DNA of 64,000 nt, from the NCBI GenBank assembly GCA_002840565.1, contig PHBK01000017.1, forward strand, positions 1-64,000, in the 5' to 3' direction. Origin of the DNA: Deltaproteobacteria bacterium HGW-Deltaproteobacteria-12 (GTDB lineage: Bacteria > Desulfobacterota > Syntrophia > Syntrophales > Smithellaceae). This document shows positions 44,422-53,119 of this stretch, piece after piece; positions within the stretch are counted from its first letter, which is position 1, and each line of letters starts with the position of its first letter. The notes under the pieces are model-generated. The model ran no database searches. It was not told where the DNA came from and saw nothing but the letters and a program-made list of their open reading frames with translations. The position numbers and the translations under genes were made by a program.

Positions 44422-45222
44422 CTAAATTCCTTTACTTTTTGTTTCCTCCCAGAGCGCTTCCATTTCCGCAAAAGTTGCCTGCTCCAGAGTTTTTCCGCCT
44501 TGGGCCAGTTGATCGGTAATATAAGCAAAACGCTGCAGAAATTTATTTGTTGCTCTGGACAAAGCAGTTTCGGAATCCACTTTAACAAAACGGCTCAGAT
44601 TAACCATAGTGAAAAGCAAATCACCCAATTCTTCTTCGATGTTATCCTGATCTTTGCTGTTTATGGCCTTGCGGAACTCGGTCAATTCTTCGGATATTTT
44701 TTCCAGCACCTCCGAGGTCGTCTGCCAGTCAAAGCCGTAAACGGCGGCGGCCGCTGTAATTTTTTGCGCCCGTTGCAAAGCGGGCAGAGAACGCGGGATG
44801 CCGGACAATAAACCTTCTTGATCCCTTTTTGCGCTGCGCTCTGTCTTCTTAATCTCCTGCCAGTTGACCTTTACTTCTTCGACCGTTGCCGCTTGGACAT
44901 TCCCGAATATGTGGGGATGCCGTCTGATCATTTTTTCCCTGACACCCGCTATTATCTGGTTTAAGGAATACGTTCCCGCTTCTTCTCCCATTTCCGCCAG
45001 AAACAATATCTGGAAAAGTAAGTCACCAAGTTCTTCCGGTATCGCCTGCAGATCGCCGGCTTCCAGAGACTCGATTACTTCGTAGGCTTCTTCCATTATA
45101 TACTTGCCGATATCTGCGGGTTTTTGTTTCCTGTCCCAGGGACAGCCGTCCGGCGCCCGCAACTTTTTAATTAATAATCTCAGGTCGCTTAACTCTTGAT
45201 ATACTTTATTATCTTCGGTCAT
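44422..45222 (-). CDS. mazG: nucleoside triphosphate pyrophosphohydrolase MazG
   Basis: A 266-residue two-domain protein. Domain 1 has CPWDRKQKPADIGKYIMEEA, then EELGDLLFQILF; domain 2 repeats the pattern with NIEEELGDLLFTMVNLSRF. The E-E-x2-E and E-x2-D motifs bind magnesium. It hydrolyses NTPs and dNTPs to monophosphates and pyrophosphate. Of three possible starts (45264 TTG, 45255 ATG, 45222 ATG) I give 45222, which leaves the usual length before CPWD; none has a good ribosome site. Confidence 0.9.
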   Translation of the reverse strand: MTEDNKVYQELSDLRLLIKKLRAPDGCPWDRKQKPADIGKYIMEEAYEVIESLEAGDLQAIPEELGDLLFQILFLAEMGEEAGTYSLNQIIAGVREKMIRRHPHIFGNVQAATVEEVKVNWQEIKKTERSAKRDQEGLLSGIPRSLPALQRAQKITAAAAVYGFDWQTTSEVLEKISEELTEFRKAINSKDQDNIEEELGDLLFTMVNLSRFVKVDSETALSRATNKFLQRFAYITDQLAQGGKTLEQATFAEMEALWEETKSKGI

Positions 45223-45269
45223 AATACAAATTATCCGCCGGGCTTCGTCAATCATTTCCGCCAAGAAAA

Positions 45270-46052
45270 TTATCGGGGCGAAGTCGACGGTTCCAGAAAC
45301 CTTTCTTGAAGTCTGGCTATGTCCGCCTGCAGGTTATTGACTACGAAGCCATAAAGATCGCCCTGGTTCTCCCTGATTTCCGCCAGGGCGGCATCCAGGT
45401 ATTCTTTCTTAACTTCCAGTAATGGCCTGATGGTCTCCCCATTGTGACCCCGGGCATTTATTTTATGAATCAGTTTTGCCGTCAATGCCGCATTATGCAT
45501 AACGCTGGCGATATAGTCATCAAAAACCGAATCAAAATCAACTCCCAGAGCGGTGAGGAGAAATACTGCCGCAAGTCCCGTCCGGTCTTTGCCCGCCGCA
45601 CAATGAAAAACCACAGGGAGGTGAGGACTGAAGGCCAGTTCACGCAGGAATTGGCGATACTCTTCCTGGTTCTCGCGAATGATTCTCCGGTAATCGTTAA
45701 TCAAAAGGTCTTCCAGTGCGGCGGCATCATTGCGGGCGATGTATTCCACAGCCTTTTCGCGGGAGGAGTCATTGATGGAGATGTGGAGAATTTCTCTGAC
45801 CGAAGGAATGAGGCGGTTCGGTCTTTTCATTCTTTCTCTTTCCGAGCGAAAATCAATGATCCTGATGAGACCGATATTTCCCAGGACGGCAATATCCTTA
45901 TCGGTTATCGAACTCAAGTCGCCGCTCCGATAAATCATGCGCTGCCTGGTCACGAAACCATTGCCCGCGGGCAGACCTCCGAGGTCGCGAAAATTATGCT
46001 GTCCCTCGAGAATCGGGGATAAGGAAGAAGTATTAACGGTGTTTATGGTCAT
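45270..46052 (-). CDS. tyrosine-protein phosphatase (dual-specificity type)
   Basis: A 260-residue cytoplasmic phosphatase. The P-loop HCAAGKDRTG has the nucleophile Cys151 and Arg157, and NFRDLGGLPAGNGFVT near residues 20-35 is the N-terminal hallmark of Y_phosphatase3 (the family of Listeria LipA and mycobacterial PtpB). The general acid is probably in an Asp-rich loop, which I cannot fix. Substrate could be a protein phosphotyrosine or a phosphoinositide. It is divergent from an MFS gene. Confidence 0.85.
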   Translation of the reverse strand: MTINTVNTSSLSPILEGQHNFRDLGGLPAGNGFVTRQRMIYRSGDLSSITDKDIAVLGNIGLIRIIDFRSERERMKRPNRLIPSVREILHISINDSSREKAVEYIARNDAAALEDLLINDYRRIIRENQEEYRQFLRELAFSPHLPVVFHCAAGKDRTGLAAVFLLTALGVDFDSVFDDYIASVMHNAALTAKLIHKINARGHNGETIRPLLEVKKEYLDAALAEIRENQGDLYGFVVNNLQADIARLQERFLEPSTSPR

Positions 46053-46231
46053 AGGGTGTTTTCATGGAAGTAATTAATGCCCGTGCCCGGGTTGGTTATC
46101 ATTTAATCAAAAACAATACAATGTATTTTCTTCAGAAAACATGCCTCTAAAAGACCCTTTTATGATTGCAATATTATTAATTACCGGATAAGAGGCAAGG
46201 GCAAAAGTGGCTTTGTCGGCAAAGGACAGAG

Positions 46232-47539
46232 GTGAACAATTTCAGCCAACAGGAAGAGAGGTACGGGAAAATTCTGATCGCAACGGGAATACAAAAAGAA
46301 AAAGGCCTTTACTGGGGATGGTATATTGTGGCGGCGGCATTTGTGGCTATGGGGATCAACTACGGAGCTCGCTACTGTTTTGCCCTTTTTGTGAACCCCA
46401 TGGCGGTTGATCTTCAGTGGTCCCGTTCGGTGATTTCATTGGGATCAACCGTCGGCATATTGGCCTATGGCGTCGGAGGGATAATTTCGGGCCGTCTGCT
46501 CGACCGCATGGCGCCGCGCTGGATCATAACGATCGGATCCCTTTTGCTGAGTGCGGCTTATATTTCCATGTCCTTTGTGCAAACGCCGCTGCAGTTCAAT
46601 CTGCTGTTCGGCATCCTGTCCGGCGTCGGGGGCTCTTTTTTTGGTGTTGTCGTCTGTAATTCTTATATCAGCAAATGGTTTTTGAAGAAAAGAGGCGTGG
46701 CCATCGGGATTGCCACCATGGGAATCGGGATGGGAACAATGATCCTGCCTTTTATTGTAGCCCCGATAATAAAAGGATATGGCTGGAGAGCAGGGTTTGT
46801 TGCTCTTGGATGTCTGGTTTTGATTCTGGGTATTTCCATGGCGCAGTTGTTCATGACCAGATCGAAACCGGCGGATTACGGTCTTCGCACCGACGGCGAG
46901 GCAATTGTCCCGGTGTCGGCATTGGAAGAAAATAAAGAACCGTCCTTCAGCGCACCGGTGCAGAAAGTTCAATTTTTAAAAGAAGTCCGTTTCTGGGTGC
47001 TTGTTTTTTGCTTCAGCCTGGCCGTCCTGGCGGAAATGCTTGCCTTTACCCATCAGGTGGCCTATGCCATCGATAACGGCATAGAGCGGGTGAGGGCGGG
47101 CGTCTCCATCAGCATCATCGGCCTGTCCAGCATTGCCGGCCGCTACTTCTTCGGCTGGATCGGCGACCGGTTAAGGGATGCCAAATATGCGGCCTCCATA
47201 GGGTTTGCTGTGATGGCGCTTGGTTTATTGGTCCTGATGCAGATTCCGACGGTCTATGGCTTGTACTGCTACGCAGCGCTATTCGGTTTTGGCTATGGTT
47301 CCATTGCGACCATGATGCCCTACCTGCTTGCCGACAGATTCGGCAGCGGCATGCTGGGTACGATATACGGAGTATTGACTTTCTTTGTTGTGGCTGCCGC
47401 CAGCATCGGGCCGCTTCTCGGCGGTTATCTTTACGACCGGCTGGGCTCGTACGATGTGGCCTGGCAAATTTGTCTCGGGATGCTGATCCTGGTTACATTT
47501 GCCGTGATGACGCTGAAAAAGGACGGAAAAAAAGCATAG
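46232..47539 (+). CDS. MFS transporter (oxalate:formate antiporter / MCT-like)
   Basis: A 435-residue, 12-helix transporter. GGIISGRLLDRMAPRWIITI is the MFS motif A, and its second-half version reads RYFFGWIGDRLRDAKYA. The N-terminal WGWYIVAAAF region with YGARYCFALFVNPM resembles monocarboxylate and oxalate/formate carriers. It may import or export a carboxylic acid handled by the neighbouring CoA pathway (inference). The start is a GTG at 46232 with AAAGGA upstream. Confidence 0.82.
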   Translation: MNNFSQQEERYGKILIATGIQKEKGLYWGWYIVAAAFVAMGINYGARYCFALFVNPMAVDLQWSRSVISLGSTVGILAYGVGGIISGRLLDRMAPRWIITIGSLLLSAAYISMSFVQTPLQFNLLFGILSGVGGSFFGVVVCNSYISKWFLKKRGVAIGIATMGIGMGTMILPFIVAPIIKGYGWRAGFVALGCLVLILGISMAQLFMTRSKPADYGLRTDGEAIVPVSALEENKEPSFSAPVQKVQFLKEVRFWVLVFCFSLAVLAEMLAFTHQVAYAIDNGIERVRAGVSISIIGLSSIAGRYFFGWIGDRLRDAKYAASIGFAVMALGLLVLMQIPTVYGLYCYAALFGFGYGSIATMMPYLLADRFGSGMLGTIYGVLTFFVVAAASIGPLLGGYLYDRLGSYDVAWQICLGMLILVTFAVMTLKKDGKKA

Positions 47540-47567
47540 ACCTCAACTGTCTCCGGTGGTCATGAAT

Positions 47568-48368
47568 TTACCGAATCGGCCGCGTCTTGCGGAATCGGCC
47601 CGGCTCCGGTCCTTTAGAGGGCGGACCGGCAAAGGCCTGAGCCAGTCTCAGCCACTCCTGCGCCGCAATTCCGTCTGTCACAAGATCAGTATCCTCCGCA
47701 TGACGCCGCTGAGTAACGACGAGGCAGAAATCAAGTGCCGGCCCGCGAACGGTATTTTTTGCATCTTCCGGCCCCCAGTTCCACTGCTCACCCCCCGGGC
47801 TGATCAATTCCACTCGAAGAGCCGCATCAGGAACGACCATGCCCCGGTTGACGTAACTCCAGCCGAAAGTGGTTACGCCGATGTGCGCAATATGCCGGAG
47901 ACGGTCCGTCGCGGGGCGTTCCTGCTCCAGGGCGTCGGCAACATCCTGGCCATGAGCCCATGTTTCCATCAGCCGCGCGGTGGCAAAGGATCTGGCGCTC
48001 ATCGGAGGGCCATACCAGGGCAGCCGCTGCTTCGGATCAAGGTTCACCAGGGCGCTGAGCAGAGCTTCCCGGTCTTCACGCCAGCGGGACAGCAGGGACG
48101 ATGAAGAAATAGACCGGCCGGCGCTGAGATAATCGTCTTCATACGAAGCGTAGTTTTTAATGAGTTCTTCGAGATGCCTGGCGAAGCCGGCTGAATCGGT
48201 GGCGGCAAGACGTCCCGTACCTTCAAAGTAGGCAAGGTGGGTTATCTCATCACGAATGCTCCAACCGTCAAAAGGTGTAATTCTGTTCCAGTCAGCCTCC
48301 GCAAGAGGCGCCACCATTGCATCCAGCGCCGCTTGCTCTTCCTGTAAATCGCGACATAAAGTTTTCAT
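47568..48368 (-). CDS. TIGR03084 family / MDMPI N-terminal-like metal-binding protein
   Basis: A 266-residue protein. The N-terminus forms a DinB/mycothiol-isomerase-like four-helix bundle with the metal-ligand candidates EITHLAYFEG and METWAHGQDV, and a C-terminal domain follows (VELISPGGEQWNWGPEDA). The pattern is that of the TIGR03084 family, of unknown function, usually found near acyl-CoA genes. AAAGGAG precedes the ATG at 48368. It is the last gene of the 56.5-47.6 kb minus-strand run. Confidence 0.75.
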   Translation of the reverse strand: MKTLCRDLQEEQAALDAMVAPLAEADWNRITPFDGWSIRDEITHLAYFEGTGRLAATDSAGFARHLEELIKNYASYEDDYLSAGRSISSSSLLSRWREDREALLSALVNLDPKQRLPWYGPPMSARSFATARLMETWAHGQDVADALEQERPATDRLRHIAHIGVTTFGWSYVNRGMVVPDAALRVELISPGGEQWNWGPEDAKNTVRGPALDFCLVVTQRRHAEDTDLVTDGIAAQEWLRLAQAFAGPPSKGPEPGRFRKTRPIR

Positions 48369-48386
48369 GTATTTCTCCTTTGATAA

Positions 48387-49472
48387 TCACAATCCTCTGG
48401 CTTTGGCCATCTGCACCATCTGCTCCATAGTCCCTAATGGCAGCACCGCCTGTTTTTCTTTAGGAACCATGCGGATGGATGCCGAAGGGCAGGCGATAAC
48501 GCATAGACCGCAGCCGATGCAACGATCCAGGTTAATTTCAGCAAGATTCTCCTTCATGGTCAGGGCATGGACCTGACATCTATCCAGGCATAGCTCACAA
48601 CCGACGCAGGAATTTTTGTCCACGGCGGCATAATAATTCGCCGTGACCTGTTTAGCCGGTTTGTCGGTAAGATTCAATGCCCTCAGAATGCCGCAGCAAT
48701 CTCCGCAGCAATTGCATAATCCGCCCGGATTCTGAGCTGTCGACGGCTGAGTCACCAGACCCGCCTTCTGCGCTTCCGCCAGCAGGCGAATTGCTTCATC
48801 AGCATCAACCTGCCTTCCCAATCCGTTCTCAATGTAATATGCCCCCATGGAACCGAACATGAAACAGACCTCTCGGGGCTTACTGCAGCCTTTTCCCACC
48901 ATGCTTTTCTCTTTCCGGCAGATGCATTCGGCAACAGAGATGGTCTTTTGTGAGCGCATTATCTGAGCCGCATCCTCAAAGGCGGCAATAGTACACTTTG
49001 CATCCAGAGACTCCCGCACAGGGATTGTCCTCGCGAAGGAGGAAGCGGAAGCCAGTATGGCCTGGGAAAAGGCTTCATCAAAATACTGCCCGGCCATCTC
49101 AGCAAATTCCTTATCCATCCTGGTCAACTGGAATTCGTAGATGCCATGCATATAGGAGATTATGCCATATTTAGTCACGTCGCCTTTTTTAATACTGAAT
49201 AAAAGACCGCGGTCTCTCATGTCCTGCAAATGGGCGGCCAGTTCAGCGGTATCGCAATTCAAGCGGGCGGCAATATCTTCGGGTGTTTTCAGCTCCGCCG
49301 TCAGCGACAAAAACATTCGGGCGTCTTTTTCGGAGAATAATTTCTGCAGGATCCTCAACTCAATCCCGGACGCGGTGGGCGGAAACCCCATAGACATGGT
49401 ATCCAGATATATCTGCAAATCTCTATAAACATTGTTGGACAAAGTGGTATTCTCCTGAGAGTAATCAACCAT
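48387..49472 (-). CDS. HTH/Cys-knot/di-[4Fe-4S] protein, paralogue A
   Basis: A 361-residue protein. Residues about 35-105 look like a winged helix (LKTPEDIAARLNCDTAELAA, HLQDMRDRGLLF). A central CxCR region has C183, C185, C196 and C203. A Cys-knot reads LCNCCGDCCGI (C253, C255, C256, C259, C260). Two ferredoxin motifs follow: C289-x2-C292-x2-C295-x3-C299 and C318-x2-C321-x2-C324-x3-C328. It has one Cys fewer in the knot than its paralogues. Its ATG at 49472 lies inside the end of paralogue B (8-base overlap). No named function is known to me; it is either an electron carrier or a redox-sensing regulator. Confidence 0.75.
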   Translation of the reverse strand: MVDYSQENTTLSNNVYRDLQIYLDTMSMGFPPTASGIELRILQKLFSEKDARMFLSLTAELKTPEDIAARLNCDTAELAAHLQDMRDRGLLFSIKKGDVTKYGIISYMHGIYEFQLTRMDKEFAEMAGQYFDEAFSQAILASASSFARTIPVRESLDAKCTIAAFEDAAQIMRSQKTISVAECICRKEKSMVGKGCSKPREVCFMFGSMGAYYIENGLGRQVDADEAIRLLAEAQKAGLVTQPSTAQNPGGLCNCCGDCCGILRALNLTDKPAKQVTANYYAAVDKNSCVGCELCLDRCQVHALTMKENLAEINLDRCIGCGLCVIACPSASIRMVPKEKQAVLPLGTMEQMVQMAKARGL

Positions 49473-50493
49473 ATATGGAAGCTCCGGTTTTCGGTACGAA
49501 GTCTTTGGCTCTTACTTCCATCATTCTTATAGCGTCCACCGGACACTGGGATTGGCACAAGCCGCAGCCCATGCATTTTTCGGCATTTACCGTACATTTG
49601 TTCTGATCATCGTCTTCCCAGACGATAGCGCCGAAATAGCAGCGGTCCTGACAGATTCCACAGCCGGTGCATAATTCCTGATCGATTTCGGCACAGAAAC
49701 GGGAAGGATCATGCATAAATTTCACGCCCTGCATAATCAGAGGCACGCCTATGCAGCAGCAGGGGCAGCAATTGCAAATCAACGGCCCGGGATCATCCTG
49801 GGAATTGGCGCCGGTAAGATGAACAAGACCTTCCTCTTCGCATTTCCGGAAGATTTCCAGAGCCTCCTGTGCATCAATTTTCCTGCCCGTGCCCCGGGCG
49901 ATATTATAATCAGCGGATTTGTTCAATACGATGCAGGCCTCCAGCAGGTGATCACATTTTTTTGCTTTGATACGGCAGGTACAGGGAAGAACGGCCAGGC
50001 TCCTGGCGTTGTTTACTATTTCCCTGATGCTGTCGAAGGGCATGATTTCCGACCGGGCATCGAGCCAGACGTTGGCAGCAATAATCCTCGTCGGGGGCTT
50101 CTGGCCCTTAAGCTGCTCATCGAGCTGCTTGGACAGCGTAGTGAATTCCGTTTCGACCCATTCCTGCCATAGATCCAGAAACTCCTTGGGCGCATTTTTC
50201 CATTGGACGCTTGTATCATGCAGATGCAGGATTTCACGGGCCATCCGGTAGGTTGCCGGAGAGGTCTTCTGGGAAGGAAAGACCACACCTTTCAGATAAA
50301 GTTCGTGGAGTCTGTCTTCCACTGCTGTCTTGGGAAGATGAAGCTTTTCGGCCAGAGTGGGGGCGTCGGCGGGAAGCGCGAGCAGAATCTGCGCATCGGT
50401 TTCATCAGCAAGCATCTGTAAAAGTTTGGGTAGAATTTGCGAGTTCGCGGCGTGCAGCCGCGCCGCCAGTTCCTGGTAGACATTCATCTTCAA
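49465..50493 (-). CDS. HTH/Cys-knot/di-[4Fe-4S] protein, paralogue B
   Basis: A 342-residue relative of the genes before and after it. The winged-helix-like part (APTLAEKLHLPKTAVEDRLH, ELYLKGVVF) covers about 44-72. The CxCR region reads LPCTCRIKAKKCDHLLEAC (C171, C173, C180, C187). The Cys-knot is ICNCCPCCCIG (C240, C242, C243, C245-C247). Ferredoxin motifs are C275-x2-C278-x2-C281-x3-C285 and C307-x2-C310-x2-C313-x3-C317. Its first N-terminal block lacks the MGFPPT/MGFRET-type segment seen in A and C. AGGAGG lies before the ATG. It directly precedes paralogue A. Confidence 0.75.
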   Translation of the reverse strand: MKMNVYQELAARLHAANSQILPKLLQMLADETDAQILLALPADAPTLAEKLHLPKTAVEDRLHELYLKGVVFPSQKTSPATYRMAREILHLHDTSVQWKNAPKEFLDLWQEWVETEFTTLSKQLDEQLKGQKPPTRIIAANVWLDARSEIMPFDSIREIVNNARSLAVLPCTCRIKAKKCDHLLEACIVLNKSADYNIARGTGRKIDAQEALEIFRKCEEEGLVHLTGANSQDDPGPLICNCCPCCCIGVPLIMQGVKFMHDPSRFCAEIDQELCTGCGICQDRCYFGAIVWEDDDQNKCTVNAEKCMGCGLCQSQCPVDAIRMMEVRAKDFVPKTGASIYG

Positions 50494-50514
50494 CCTCCTG
50501 CGATCTTTTCTTTT

Positions 50515-51546
50515 TTAGGGATTAAGAACCATGTATTCGTGCAGCAGTTCCCCTTCCTCCATATCCTGGACACCATCAATTTTTATTTCGAGGGTGTAAT
50601 CAGCAAGAAACCGGAAGTAATATTGATCCCATTCCACTGATTTGGGAAGCAGCATCGTTTCCACCAGCCGTTTGGTCTGAATTGCCAGCTGGAATTCAAC
50701 TCCAAGTGCATCTCCCGTCAGCGTCAGCTTGCGTGCATATTGCTGGCCGGTTTTTTCATCGATGACCATGTTCTCCAGCCTGGTATTCATAATCGTGGAG
50801 GAAAGGATAATATCTTTCCCCCGGGCAATCATGATCTGCCCCGTGTCCGGGGCGTCATCCGGTTTTGCGTAAGTATGCGCATAGTCGATAGTGTACTTTT
50901 TTCCGTGTAGTCTCCCCCAATACCATTTTTTGCACAGTTTGTGGAGGAGGATGTTGCCCCAGTTATGATCATGATATACGGCCCCTTGGACCTTTATCGT
51001 TTCGTCTTTCAGGTAGATTTCTCCCTCGGCTTCACCATAGGGGACCGCCACCGCCCAGCCGGCCACATCGCCCGTTTCCTCATTTCTATATCCCGTGCCC
51101 GACCCCAGTTTCCAGCCCGGCACAATGTTCTTCATCCGGAGCTGTATTCCGACCTTGTTGATCATGACATACAGGTCGTACGTTCCGTCTCCCCTGTCTT
51201 TGAGCCGGTTTTCTCCCATCAGCACGTCACACCAGTCGGCCCCGGCATAATTTTCTTCCGGTTTAATCAGGGCATAACGGCTGACCTGGGTTCCGTCCGG
51301 CTTGTAGATCATGATCTGAATGGAGGGAACAATGGGTTTCAAAAACATATTCATGTGATGGAAGGTTGTAACCATGTGGTAGCCGTTGTCAAAGGAGGCA
51401 TCGACATACCACCACTCGTAATATTCGTCACTCTTGTAATAGTGATTACCGTCATCGCGGCGCTGGTAACCTTTGGGGTTTCTCTCCGCGCCGGTTTTGC
51501 CGCCAAAATATCCCAGATAATTATTTTTGTCTTTTTCGTTCATCAT
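50515..51546 (-). CDS. CrtC/AttH-like lipocalin-domain protein
   Basis: A protein of about 343 residues whose YKSDEYYEWWYVDASFDNGY block is the hallmark of the CrtC N-terminal lipocalin domain (hydroxyneurosporene synthase, AttH and related). A second beta-barrel repeat carries VYHDHNWGN and WYWGRLHGKKYTIDYAHTY. Relatives act on or bind hydrophobic, often polyene or lipid molecules. No carotenoid genes are near, so a CoA-linked or lipid substrate is more likely (inference). AAGGG lies 6 bases before the ATG at 51546; ATGs at 51552 and 51543 are possible. Confidence 0.72.
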   Translation of the reverse strand: MMNEKDKNNYLGYFGGKTGAERNPKGYQRRDDGNHYYKSDEYYEWWYVDASFDNGYHMVTTFHHMNMFLKPIVPSIQIMIYKPDGTQVSRYALIKPEENYAGADWCDVLMGENRLKDRGDGTYDLYVMINKVGIQLRMKNIVPGWKLGSGTGYRNEETGDVAGWAVAVPYGEAEGEIYLKDETIKVQGAVYHDHNWGNILLHKLCKKWYWGRLHGKKYTIDYAHTYAKPDDAPDTGQIMIARGKDIILSSTIMNTRLENMVIDEKTGQQYARKLTLTGDALGVEFQLAIQTKRLVETMLLPKSVEWDQYYFRFLADYTLEIKIDGVQDMEEGELLHEYMVLNP

Positions 51547-51570
51547 CAACATCCCTTCAATATTAATAAA

Positions 51571-53070
51571 TTACCGGAAAATATTGGGTCCCCCTGCGCC
51601 GGGTGTAATAAGTCCCCTGTGTCCGATAAATTCCTCCTGCTCCATTTGCTCGACGAGATCGGAACCCTTCAGCGTTGTCGCCAGGCAGCGTTCGCCGGAA
51701 TCCAACCGGGCGATGATGATCGGCCAGGGAATTCCGTCAGGCATATCGTACAGGACAGTATAAGTTTCCACAGTGGCGGGTCCTTCCGGTCTTTCACATA
51801 AAACAGGACTTTCCAGAGCGTCGATTCTGGCCTGGATGTTCTTCTGCGACTCACGCCCCCATGCTTTTTCGGGTTCAATGCCGCTGTATATTCCCACAGA
51901 GTGTTTGGTCAGATAATGCCCTACTCCGGTGATAAAGCCATATTCTTCCGGATGCTGGCGCAGTCTACCTACCGCATGGGCAATGGAATGCATCGTATAA
52001 TTATTGCCCGGCCCTCCGAAGAACGAGAGCCCGCCGGTGATGGAAAGAGGGGGCAGAGATTGAATCGACAGGCCGATCTCCAGCGCAGAGATAATTGTCG
52101 CACAGGGGAAACAGCTGTAAAGATCAAAAAAATCAATATCCGGCAATTCTATGCCTGCTGATTCTAAGGCTGCTTTTGCTGTAAAGCGGATTAAAGGCGA
52201 CGAGTAATAATTGACCCTTTCCGAGATGTACCATTTCTCCGTTGCTTCCGCGCCGCCGCGGATGTAAACCCATTTATCCCTTGGTATGGCCAGTTTTCGG
52301 GCCGTCTCCGTATCCGTCATCAGGACTGCCGCCGCCTGATTAACTGCGGGCACGGGATTCATGTATTTGGTATAGGGAAAATTGAACAGAGGATTTGTTG
52401 GGGTGGGTTTGGTAATATCGTCCCATTTTTTTTCGTCATTGAACCAGGCGTAGGGATTTCCCTCGGCGGCTGCCGCCATGCTCCGGTAATAAGTGCGCAG
52501 GAAGTATCTGTATTCAGTTTGGCTCATCTTCAGGTGCGCGCGCAAAGCATTTTCGAGAAGTGGATAAATATGGCTGGCGCGGTCCACGCCATGCAGCACC
52601 TCATGAGCGTTTGCCCCCCGGCGCAAATCGCCTATAATCGCCGGATCGTCTCGAAAACGCTCGTTTAGTTCTTCCCAGGCGATCAGCTTATGGAACTTCA
52701 AATTCCGGTACAGGGCCTCGGCGCCGACGAGCAGTGCGATTTTGAATTCTCCGGCCATAATTTTGTCCGCAGCCCGATTGACAAGCCACTGGGGATTGTT
52801 GCCGCCGACTGCCGCTTCTTCACGTCTTGGCGGATTGATCCCCGCTTTCTCGCATATTGCAGCTAAGGGGCTTCCCCGGTGTCCGGCAAAACTACTGACA
52901 ACAGACAGGACATCGACATGTTCAAGAATGTCCAATCGCCCTGTATCCTGTGCACAGGCCTCGATCGCCTGCGCGGCAAGGTCATTTCCGTCAATGCCTT
53001 CATCCCTGATCTTTTCCCGGTGCGTGATCTGGCCTACACCGATAAGAACGGGGGAATTTATTCTATTCAT
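51571..53070 (-). CDS. thiolase-like (SCP2-type) protein lacking the nucleophilic cysteine
   Basis: A 499-residue protein with the thiolase fold. VLIGVGQITHREK starts domain 1. The segment where thiolases have their acyl-accepting Cys reads AAVGGNNPQWLVNRAA (about 86-101), with Asn at the expected place. The later FGGPGNNYTMHSIAHAVGRL keeps the His, and the C-terminal GFITGVGHYLTKHSVGIYS replaces the CxG motif. A further 100 residues form an OB-like extension. Such proteins are labelled acetyl-CoA acetyltransferases, but without the Cys it may do retro-aldol or lyase chemistry, as in some steroid side-chain enzymes. AGGAATTAC precedes the ATG. Confidence 0.78.
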   Translation of the reverse strand: MNRINSPVLIGVGQITHREKIRDEGIDGNDLAAQAIEACAQDTGRLDILEHVDVLSVVSSFAGHRGSPLAAICEKAGINPPRREEAAVGGNNPQWLVNRAADKIMAGEFKIALLVGAEALYRNLKFHKLIAWEELNERFRDDPAIIGDLRRGANAHEVLHGVDRASHIYPLLENALRAHLKMSQTEYRYFLRTYYRSMAAAAEGNPYAWFNDEKKWDDITKPTPTNPLFNFPYTKYMNPVPAVNQAAAVLMTDTETARKLAIPRDKWVYIRGGAEATEKWYISERVNYYSSPLIRFTAKAALESAGIELPDIDFFDLYSCFPCATIISALEIGLSIQSLPPLSITGGLSFFGGPGNNYTMHSIAHAVGRLRQHPEEYGFITGVGHYLTKHSVGIYSGIEPEKAWGRESQKNIQARIDALESPVLCERPEGPATVETYTVLYDMPDGIPWPIIIARLDSGERCLATTLKGSDLVEQMEQEEFIGHRGLITPGAGGPNIFR

Positions 53071-53119
53071 GTAATTCCTGTCTTTTTACATAAAATGGAG
53101 AGCATCTTGCGGCCGCATG

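Noticed and set aside
50941-51801. 286-codon open frame on the plus strand
   Set aside because: Antisense to the CrtC-like and thiolase-like genes; composition is that of a reversed frame.
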